Shown here piece by piece: positions 1 to 5,675 of a DNA stretch of 8,593 nucleotides. Each line of letters opens with the position of its first letter. The stretch's first letter is position 1. Made by a program: the position numbers and the translations under genes. The stretch comes from Aquificota bacterium. GTDB taxonomy: Bacteria > Thermosulfidibacterota > Thermosulfidibacteria > Thermosulfidibacterales > Thermosulfidibacteraceae. The stretch is taken from NCBI GenBank assembly GCA_015494645.1, contig WGAU01000088.1:30001-38593 (forward strand). The letters run 5' to 3'. The notes under the pieces were generated by a model that did no database searches, was not told the DNA's origin, and saw nothing but the letters and a program-made list of their open reading frames with translations.

Positions 1-1366
1 AAAAGTACAAATGGGTGAATGGGCCCAGAGGCTCTTCTGAATCCCAGATAGTTGTCCCATTCAAAGTCTTTATGGACAACATACCTTCATCTAAGATTGC
101 CAGTTCTTCTTTACCGTCCCCGTTCAGGTCTCCGATGGACCAGCCGTAAATGTATCCAATTTTCCTAATATAATCGGGCAGCAGATTGTCAACCTTATAC
201 TTCCCCCTGTTAAAAGTTACTCTGAATATGGGGCCAGAGTAGGAATCGTATTCGCCAAGATGCTGACCTATTATGTACTTTTTACCTCCTATTTCTACCA
301 ATCTGAGCATGAATTTGAACCTATCTTTCCTTTTAAGCTTGCCATTTTCGTAAACCAACACAAATGAATCTGCATATGGCTTGTAAAGGCCACTGACGAT
401 ATCATCAAAGACCGAGCTGACATAAATTTCGGGTATTCCATTTCCGTCAGCATCGTAGGTAAATACCCTCAAGAATCTGTAAAAATCTCCCCTTCTACCC
501 AAGCTATAAGACGCAAACTTAACAAATTCCTTGCCTTTCAATTTGTACACATCCACCCTGCCGTTGGCGGCAAGAACTATTTCGTCTTTGCCATCCCTAT
601 CAAAATCGCCAGAAGTGATGAGAATGTACTTCTCCTTAAAAACTCTTGAAGCCAGCAGACCTTCAAATTTTGAAAACTTTTTTAAAGCCTCCTCTCCAGA
701 CTGAAGCAACATGGCTGTAGAAACAGTCTTCACCTGCTTCACCTGCTGGGAAAAAGCAACAATATCGGTCAAACTCCCACTTTCTTTTAAAAGCAACTGA
801 TAAACCAGAAACACCCTACCCACAGGATCCTTAAGAACATACGGCTGCACCACAAACTCTGCCTTTGAACTCAAAGAGAACTTTGGCTCTTGAAGCAATG
901 AGAGTTTTACAGTTTCACACAAGCCCTCCTGATCTTTCACTCTTGAACAATCCAAGTCCAATTCCACTACTTCGGGAAATTTGATTTTGTAGTCTTTTTT
1001 AACTTCTTTCCCTTTAAAATCACCCCAAACATATCTTTCTTTGATAGAGACCACTTTAAAAGTTCCCACAGGTTCATCTATGCCAGGAAACACCTGCCCA
1101 GTTTCCTTATCAACTATGGGCTTCCCCGGTTTATATACGGTAAGAACAAGACCAGCCTTCAGTTTGTCAGCAACTTTTCCAAAATCGACAAGCACCTTGG
1201 AGCCTTTAACCAATATCACTTTGCCTTCAGGTATTGAGAAAAGCGCCCTCAGATCCGATGACAATTTTTCGGAAGCCTCTTTGAAATCCAAGGAGAGTTT
1301 GGCTTTGGCAGCGAAAAGAGGCTGCGCAACAAGTAAAGCAACAAAACAAAAAAAGATCCTTCTCAT
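1..1366 (-). CDS. Secreted FlgT-C-like / FG-GAP (VCBS) repeat protein, partial (3' end off the left edge)
   Basis: The first 455 codons are present with no in-frame stop; the rest lies beyond the left edge. The ATG at 1366 begins a typical signal peptide (MRR, hydrophobic core, cleavage probably after LFAA near residue 20), so the product is exported. Residues about 45-112 resemble the FlgT C-terminal domain type: a glycine-led beta strand, V-x-V-D-F-G, a V-Y-K-P-G strand, D-K-E-T-G-Q-V and then V-G-T-F-K-V-V. Residues about 245-450 carry three calcium-loop motifs of FG-GAP/VCBS beta-propellers: D254-FDRDGKD-E262, D305-ADGNGIP-E313 and D413-LNGDGKE-E421. Cysteines 140 and 150 could pair after export. 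The role is unknown. FlgT-C-like domains occur in flagellar T-ring FlgT and in other envelope proteins, so no flagellar function is claimed. The promoter lies so close to the ATG that the mRNA may be leaderless. The gene is divergent from the PilZ operon. It is certainly coding; the domain names rest on motif recognition. Confidence 0.85.
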   Translation of the reverse strand, partial: MRRIFFCFVALLVAQPLFAAKAKLSLDFKEASEKLSSDLRALFSIPEGKVILVKGSKVLVDFGKVADKLKAGLVLTVYKPGKPIVDKETGQVFPGIDEPVGTFKVVSIKERYVWGDFKGKEVKKDYKIKFPEVVELDLDCSRVKDQEGLCETVKLSLLQEPKFSLSSKAEFVVQPYVLKDPVGRVFLVYQLLLKESGSLTDIVAFSQQVKQVKTVSTAMLLQSGEEALKKFSKFEGLLASRVFKEKYILITSGDFDRDGKDEIVLAANGRVDVYKLKGKEFVKFASYSLGRRGDFYRFLRVFTYDADGNGIPEIYVSSVFDDIVSGLYKPYADSFVLVYENGKLKRKDRFKFMLRLVEIGGKKYIIGQHLGEYDSYSGPIFRVTFNRGKYKVDNLLPDYIRKIGYIYGWSIGDLNGDGKEELAILDEGMLSIKTLNGTTIWDSEEPLGPFTHLYF

Positions 1367-1374
1367 GACATTTG

Positions 1375-1403
1375 AATCTACCTTCACAAAGACAGGTTGT
1401 CAA
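1375..1403 (-). promoter_or_regulatory. Sigma-70-type promoter for the leftward secreted-protein gene
   Basis: Read on the minus strand, a perfect TTGACA (1403-1398) is followed by a 17-bp spacer and TAGATT (1380-1375), which matches TATAAT at four of six bases. The usual start, about seven bases past the -10 box, falls near 1366-1369, at the ATG itself, so a leaderless or nearly leaderless transcript is predicted. A weak GAAGGT lies 13 bases before the ATG but overlaps the -10 box, so it would not be transcribed. The boxes and spacing are visible; promoter activity is inferred. Confidence 0.6.
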
Positions 1404-1425
1404 ATAGATACCCTGATGATAGTTT
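1397..1425 (+). promoter_or_regulatory. Weak candidate promoter for the PilZ-TPR-lipoprotein operon
   Basis: TTGTCA (1397-1402) matches the -35 consensus at five of six bases and overlaps the -35 box of the opposite promoter. At 17 bp spacing stands TAGTTT (1420-1425), a poor -10 box (three of six). GATAGT (1418-1423, four of six) is an alternative at 15 bp. Either would start transcription only a few bases before the ATG at 1436. The -10 is weak, so confidence is low. Confidence 0.3.
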
Positions 1426-1435
1426 TATAGCAGCC

Positions 1436-2161
1436 ATGCAGTACGCAAGGGAACTGAAGGGAAATATTGATAGTATACTTGAGATAGGGCAGAAAATTTT
1501 GGTAAAGCCTGCCACCAGTTCTTCAAACACCTACTACTACAGCAACATACAGGACTTGGATAAAGAGCATTTCTACATCACCGTACCCTCCGATGAAAAG
1601 GGAAGACCCATTGGCTTTAGGCTAAATGAAGAAGTATCTGTAAGTATAACAAACCGTGGGAAAAGATACGGCTTCAATACTGCAATAGTGGGCAAAAAGA
1701 CCAAGCCCTTTTTCATGCTTGCCCTGAAAAAGCCAGAAAAGGTTTTTGTGGTAGAACTGAGACAGTACTTCAGGGTTCCTATATTTGTGCCTTTCATAGG
1801 CAAAAGAGTGGTAAGGGTAGTAGGCAAAGATGGAATAAGTTACCAGCCACCAGAAAATATGAAACTTCAGGATATAATAGTTAAAGGGCACATGCACGAC
1901 ATAAGTGGTGGTGGAGTCTTCATTACAGCAGACAAAAAGTTGGAACTTGAAGAGGTGCTTTTGTTAAGGGCCCGTTTGGACGATGAACATGCCTTAGCCG
2001 ATATTCCCGCAAAGGTGGTTAGAAAGGCACTTTTGGATCCCATAAGAAAAAAAGAAGGATACGGCATGATGTTCATTGATATAGACGACAAAACCAGAGA
2101 GCAAATAATTAAATTCTGCTTTAAGCGCCAAAGAGAACTGAGGCGAGCCGGAGAAATCTGA
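1436..2161 (+). CDS. YcgR-like PilZ-domain protein (predicted cyclic-di-GMP receptor)
   Basis: The protein has 241 residues from the ATG at 1436. Residues about 15-105 form a beta-rich N-terminal domain of the YcgR/PilZN kind (G-Q-K-I-L-V-K-P at the start, then strands I-T-V and V-S-V-S-I). The PilZ domain follows, with both cyclic-di-GMP motifs: RxxxR as R109-QYF-R113, at the junction with the first domain, and DxSxxG as D155-I-S-G-G-G160. The closing strand G208-YGMMFIDI is typical of PilZ ends. There is no signal peptide or membrane segment, so it should be cytoplasmic. By family it binds cyclic-di-GMP and changes the activity of a partner (YcgR acts on the flagellar motor); the partner here is unknown. 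An in-frame TTG at 1397 would add 13 residues, but it sits inside the candidate -35 boxes of both promoters and has no spaced ribosome site. The ATG at 1436 also lacks a clear ribosome site, consistent with a short leader. The stop overlaps the next ATG (TGATG). Confidence 0.9.
   Translation: MQYARELKGNIDSILEIGQKILVKPATSSSNTYYYSNIQDLDKEHFYITVPSDEKGRPIGFRLNEEVSVSITNRGKRYGFNTAIVGKKTKPFFMLALKKPEKVFVVELRQYFRVPIFVPFIGKRVVRVVGKDGISYQPPENMKLQDIIVKGHMHDISGGGVFITADKKLELEEVLLLRARLDDEHALADIPAKVVRKALLDPIRKKEGYGMMFIDIDDKTREQIIKFCFKRQRELRRAGEI
2150..2153 (+). promoter_or_regulatory. Ribosome binding site GGAG for the TPR gene
   Basis: GGAG lies seven bases before the ATG at 2161, inside the last codons of the PilZ gene. 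With the TGATG stop/start overlap it supports this start and translational coupling of the two genes. Confidence 0.6.
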
Positions 2162-3765
2162 TGAAAAAACTTGCAGCTTACTCAATATTAGCACTCCTTT
2201 TGCTTCCACTCCAGACAAAAGCGGGGAATTTTTTTGAGTACATCAAAATTTATAACTACTTCTTAAGTAAGCACAGAATCACCAAAGATCAGTGCCAAAA
2301 GCTCTCCGACCTGTGTTTAGACGAGAAGGATGAGTATTTGTGCACTTTAAGCTTCAATCTGTGCAGACAATCGGATTTTAAAGACTTAGCGTTAATAACA
2401 GCAATAAAAGCATCTCGCTTAATGAAAAACAGTCCAAAGATCTGGTACCAATTAGGGAGACTATACATACTCAACAATCAGATAGAACCTGGAGAAGAAG
2501 CCCTGCACAAAGCAATAAAGCTGAATCCCAAGCTCAAAGAAGCATACAGTATCTTGATCAAGTTATACTTGATCAAGGGCAATCTTGAGGACGCAGAAAG
2601 CACACTCAACAAAATGGAAAAGTTCTTTCCCGAAGATCCAGAAACTCTACTGTTAAAGGGAAAGCTATTGCTGAAACTTGGAGAGAAGAAAAAGGCTGCA
2701 AAGGTGCTGTACAAATGCGTAAACTCAGACCCCAACCAGAGGGAAGCCCTTGAACTTCTTGGCAAGCTTCTTCTGGAAGAGGAAAAGTACAAAGAAGCCT
2801 CAGAGGTATTTGAGAAACTTATTGCATCAGGCGTTATAAATCAACAGGTCCTTACAAACCTCGTAAATTCCTATATCCAATCGGAACAGTATGGAAAAGC
2901 CATCCATATACTGAAAAGAATCTACAGAGCGCACAAAACAACTTCTGTAGCCAATCTCTTAACTATATCCTATATGAAGCTGGGAAAGTTTGAAGACGCC
3001 GCAAGAATCTGCAAGGAAAACAAAGGGATTTTAGCTTGTTACATGTTGAAATGCCTTCGTAATGGAGATTCCGAGTATCTAAACGAAGATTTCAAAACCC
3101 TGAGCAGGCTCGCAGGACTTTCCTATGATCTTGGATACAAAAAATGTGCGGTAAAATTTTTACAACAGGCACTGGTGGAAAAGCCCAAAGAGGCTGGTGT
3201 ATATGCAAAGTTGGCGTTCATATACTCGGATCTTAAAAACACAGAAAGAGCTATTAAGAACATAAATGCCGCTATTGCCCTGAACCCCAAGGAAGCAGAT
3301 TTTTACTTTGAAAAAGGAGTTATACTGGAAAAGGCTGGTAGGATAGAAGCATCTATAGAAGCCATTAAAAAAGCCCTTGAGCTGAGAAAAAGCCCAACGT
3401 ATCTCAACTATTTGGGATACATGCTGATAGTACAAGATTTGAACGTAAAAGAAGGTATTAAGCTGGTAAAAGAAGCGTTAGAGATTTCTCCCAACAACCC
3501 TTCCTATCTTGATAGTTTGGCATGGGGATACTTTAAGCTGGGTAGACTTAAGGAAGCTTTGGAGATTCAGAAAAAGGTTTACAGCAAAGTGAAGGACAAC
3601 GCCGTGATAACCTTTCATTTAGCTGAGATCCTTTACAAGCTGGGACATAAAGATAGAGCACTGAAACTTTATAGGGAAGTGAGAAAGTACCTTGATAGCA
3701 CTGAGGAACTGAGCGATTGGGAAAGGCAAGAAATAGAAAGGCGCTTAAGGTCCTTGGGCTTGTAA
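2161..3765 (+). CDS. Exported tetratricopeptide (TPR) repeat protein, LbcA-like by context
   Basis: The protein has 534 residues. A signal peptide (MKKLAAYSILALLLLPLQTKA, cleavage about residue 21) sends it across the inner membrane; there is no lipobox cysteine. From about residue 92 to the end lie ten or eleven TPR-type helix pairs with recurrent W/Y-x-x-L-G...A...L-x-P patterns, for example around 93-124, 126-158, 161-191, 346-377, 380-409, 413-445, 448-478 and 482-513. The repeats around 284-330 are degenerate. Before them is a cysteine set at 45, 52, 61 and 68 (spacing 6-8-6), and further cysteines stand at 186, 284, 293, 298 and 329. TPR superhelices bind other proteins, so a periplasmic scaffold or adaptor role is likely. 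The gene overlaps pilZ by one base and the following lipoprotein gene by 49. In Pseudomonas aeruginosa the 11-TPR lipoprotein LbcA, an adaptor of the CtpA protease, is encoded next to lolB; the similarity here is one of architecture and neighbourhood, not proven orthology. Confidence 0.88.
   Translation: MKKLAAYSILALLLLPLQTKAGNFFEYIKIYNYFLSKHRITKDQCQKLSDLCLDEKDEYLCTLSFNLCRQSDFKDLALITAIKASRLMKNSPKIWYQLGRLYILNNQIEPGEEALHKAIKLNPKLKEAYSILIKLYLIKGNLEDAESTLNKMEKFFPEDPETLLLKGKLLLKLGEKKKAAKVLYKCVNSDPNQREALELLGKLLLEEEKYKEASEVFEKLIASGVINQQVLTNLVNSYIQSEQYGKAIHILKRIYRAHKTTSVANLLTISYMKLGKFEDAARICKENKGILACYMLKCLRNGDSEYLNEDFKTLSRLAGLSYDLGYKKCAVKFLQQALVEKPKEAGVYAKLAFIYSDLKNTERAIKNINAAIALNPKEADFYFEKGVILEKAGRIEASIEAIKKALELRKSPTYLNYLGYMLIVQDLNVKEGIKLVKEALEISPNNPSYLDSLAWGYFKLGRLKEALEIQKKVYSKVKDNAVITFHLAEILYKLGHKDRALKLYREVRKYLDSTEELSDWERQEIERRLRSLGL
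3703..3707 (+). promoter_or_regulatory. Ribosome binding site GAGGA deciding the TTG start of the lipoprotein gene
   Basis: GAGGA lies nine bases before the TTG at 3717, inside the TPR coding region. An in-frame stop (TGA, 3702-3704) lies just upstream, and no other ATG, GTG or TTG in frame precedes the lipobox cysteine codon, so this site and the TTG fix the start. Confidence 0.6.
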
Positions 3766-4196
3766 GTCTAAGCCTCCTCTTTTTTAGCTGTTCCTTCAGA
3801 AAAGAGATAAACCAGCCCTACACCCTCATGTGGGGAAAATTTGCAAGCATAGATAGATACGGACACAAAAACTCCGGAAAATGGGAAGCCATCTTTATCA
3901 ATAACAAGCTGAAAAAAATATACCTGTACAGCTCATTGGGCTTTCCCATATGCTGGCTTGAAGTAAAAGACGGCGGAGTGAAAGTGGGAAGCAAGAAAAA
4001 CGCCAAGATTCCAAAGTATTACAAAAGGTTCATATCGGTAGCATTCAAAGAAATACCCAAACTCAAAGACAAGAATCAAGTTCAGATGAAGATTGAGGAT
4101 GCAACCATTGAAAAGAAGGATAACTTAATAAATGTGTCTTCAAGCTTGGGAAAATTAAAAATAAGAATAGACGGGCTCCGGTTAGTCAACCCATGA
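3717..4196 (+). CDS. Small outer-membrane lipoprotein, possibly LolB-like
   Basis: The protein has 159 residues from a TTG start. A basic n-region (K3, R5, R7, K8, K11), a hydrophobic core and the lipobox L-F-F-S-C25 mark a lipoprotein. Serine, not aspartate, follows the cysteine, which by the E. coli sorting rule favours the outer membrane. The mature part (about 135 residues) is predicted mostly beta. Three stretches resemble LolB, the outer-membrane receptor that takes lipoproteins from LolA: Y35-TLMWGKFASID near the start (LolB: G-x-F/L-x-V strand), I68-YLYSSLGFPICWLEV (LolB: L-x-L-x-x-P-L-G followed by a strand), and the final K146-LKIRIDGLRLV (LolB: K-L-x-M-x-x-W-x-V). The central helical part of LolB is shortened; E. 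coli LolB is about 205 residues. The gene starts 49 bases before the TPR stop, which implies coupling. It ends 14 bases from the convergent nuoN. The lipoprotein call is firm; the LolB call is inference by eye. Confidence 0.8.
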   Translation: MGKARNRKALKVLGLVSLSLLFFSCSFRKEINQPYTLMWGKFASIDRYGHKNSGKWEAIFINNKLKKIYLYSSLGFPICWLEVKDGGVKVGSKKNAKIPKYYKRFISVAFKEIPKLKDKNQVQMKIEDATIEKKDNLINVSSSLGKLKIRIDGLRLVNP

Positions 4197-4201
4197 GCCC
4201 G
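4151..4201 (-). terminator. Intrinsic terminator of the nuo operon
   Basis: On the minus strand, just after the nuoN stop, CGGGCTC (4201-4195) pairs with GAGCCCG (4178-4172). Inside it, GGTT and AACC (4191-4188 and 4183-4180) pair around a four-base loop, separated from the outer stem by a small internal loop. A T-rich stretch (complement of 4151-4170) follows directly. The structure lies within the last codons and stop of the convergent lipoprotein gene. On the plus strand no T tract follows, so it is not an obvious terminator in that direction. Confidence 0.6.
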
Positions 4202-4210
4202 CCCTTACTC

Positions 4211-5662
4211 TTAGAAGAAAGAACTTATGGACCTCTGAGCAAGGCTGATTAAAGGATGAGGGTAAATCCCCAGCACAAAGGTAAGCAAGCCAAGGGTAAA
4301 GACCGCCACCTTCAATCCCATACCAGCAGATAAAGGAACATCCACCTCTGGGTTCTCCATATACATCACCTTAGCAATCTTGAAGTAGTAGTAAAGGGAA
4401 ATCACAGAGTTAAGCACTGCAATGGCCACAAGCCAGTAAAAGCCTGCCTCAACAGCAGCGGAAAAGAGAAGAAATTTACCCACAAACCCCACTGTAGGAG
4501 GAATACCTGTTAAAGAAAGCAGGAACACAACCATGACCAAAGCCAACATGGGATGTACCTGAGCAAGACCCTTAAAGTCCTCAAGGTTATCTCCGACTAT
4601 GTTTTGCCTTCTCAGATAAATGACTATACCAAAAGCACCAATATTCATGAGACAGTAGGCAAAGAAATAAAAAGCCAAAGCGGCAAGCCCCAGTTTGTTG
4701 TAAGCCAGTATCCCCATGAGCATATATCCAGCATGGGCTATAGAGGAGTAGGCAAGCATTCTCTTAACATTGTTCTGAAGAACAGCGGTAACGTTACCTA
4801 TGGTCATGGTTAAGGCCGCCACCAGCCACAGTATGGACTGCCAATAGGCTGCCATAAGGTTGAAAGCCTCTATGTAAATCCTGAAAAGAGCCGCAATGGC
4901 AGCCACCTTGGGAGCCACAGATATGAAGGCGGTTACGGAAGTGGGGGCTCCCTCGTAAACGTCAGGTGCCCAGAAATGAAAGGGTGCCATGGCAATTTCT
5001 AAGCCAAGCCCTGCAGCAATAAGTATCACTGCCACACCCAAAACCGGATTTTTAAAGCCATTCAAGGTTATGTACTGAGAAACATCCGGAAGACCTGTGG
5101 ATCCAACAACGCCGTACGTAAGGGCAATACCATAGAGGAATATTCCAGAAATGAACACCCCCATCAAAAAATACTTCAAAGCCGCTTCAGCAGCCTTGGG
5201 CGTCATACGAGTGAAGCCAGCAAGTACGTACACGGATAAAGCCATGGTCTCAAGGCCGAGGTAAACCATTATCAGATCGTTGGCAGAAGCCATTATCATC
5301 ATGCCCACTGTAGCGAAGATGAGAAGAGCGTAGTACTCCCCAAGGCTTACATTCTCTATCTCCAGATACCTGAGGGATATGAGAATTACCACAACATCAC
5401 ACAAGAGAAACAGAAGTTTCAAAACAACAGAAAAAGGATCCAGAATGAACATGCCAGAGAAGGTTACAATATGTTCATTAATGTACTTAGCCGTAACGGC
5501 TCCCACAAAAATGCAGCCTATTAAAGCTACTATTCCCACAACCCGCTTTCTATCCTTAGGAACAAACAGGTCAAACATCAAAAGGAAACAAGCAAGCACG
5601 GTGGTGAGTATCTCCGGAACTATAGCCGATAAGTTGGGAACAGGCACATTTATTGCACTCAT
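4211..5662 (-). CDS. nuoN: NADH-quinone oxidoreductase subunit N (complex I, antiporter-like)
   Basis: The protein has 483 residues, the usual NuoN length, and about 14 predicted membrane helices. NuoN is one of three proton-translocating antiporter-like subunits of the complex I membrane arm. Family signatures are clear: YLGLETMALS with E138 (E133 in E. coli) in TM5, ALKYFLMG with K163, P-F-H-F-W-A-P-D-V-Y-E-G-A-P at 227-240, K252 in the TM8 region (S-V-A-P-K), L-A-Y-S-S-I-A-H310, and G-I-P-P-T-V-G-F-V-G-K396-F. One key position differs: the TM7 lysine before M-A-P-F-H-F-W (K217 in E. coli; also lysine in mitochondrial ND2) is glutamate here, E222, codon GAA at 4999-4997. The ATG at 5662 has a strong AGGAGGTG ribosome site overlapping the nuoM stop. 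It is the last gene of the operon and is followed by a terminator. Confidence 0.96.
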   Translation of the reverse strand: MSAINVPVPNLSAIVPEILTTVLACFLLMFDLFVPKDRKRVVGIVALIGCIFVGAVTAKYINEHIVTFSGMFILDPFSVVLKLLFLLCDVVVILISLRYLEIENVSLGEYYALLIFATVGMMIMASANDLIMVYLGLETMALSVYVLAGFTRMTPKAAEAALKYFLMGVFISGIFLYGIALTYGVVGSTGLPDVSQYITLNGFKNPVLGVAVILIAAGLGLEIAMAPFHFWAPDVYEGAPTSVTAFISVAPKVAAIAALFRIYIEAFNLMAAYWQSILWLVAALTMTIGNVTAVLQNNVKRMLAYSSIAHAGYMLMGILAYNKLGLAALAFYFFAYCLMNIGAFGIVIYLRRQNIVGDNLEDFKGLAQVHPMLALVMVVFLLSLTGIPPTVGFVGKFLLFSAAVEAGFYWLVAIAVLNSVISLYYYFKIAKVMYMENPEVDVPLSAGMGLKVAVFTLGLLTFVLGIYPHPLISLAQRSISSFF

Positions 5663-5667
5663 CTTGC

Positions 5668-5675
5668 CACCTCCT
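5668..5675 (-). promoter_or_regulatory. Ribosome binding site AGGAGGTG of nuoN
   Basis: On the minus strand AGGAGGTG (5675-5668) lies five bases before the nuoN ATG and shares its first base with the last base of the nuoM stop codon TAA. It fixes the nuoN start and suggests that ribosomes ending nuoM help start nuoN. Confidence 0.75.

Noticed and set aside
1041..1430. Open frame of 129 codons on the plus strand
   Set aside because: It is antisense to the secreted FlgT-C/VCBS gene, whose signal peptide and motifs make that strand the coding one.
1397..1435. TTG at 1397 as start of the PilZ protein
   Set aside because: It has no spaced ribosome site and coincides with the overlapping -35 boxes; the ATG at 1436 keeps the whole YcgR-like domain. 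It is not fully excluded.
2553..2577. Two perfect 10-bp palindromes CTTGATCAAG, 15 bp centre to centre
   Set aside because: They encode a repeated L-I-K in the TPR helices (ILIKLYLIKG) using the same codons, lie in mid-gene, and have no promoter nearby; chance from local protein repetition is the simpler reading.
4172..4201. Hairpin as a bidirectional terminator
   Set aside because: No T tract follows it on the plus strand, so only minus-strand termination is supported.
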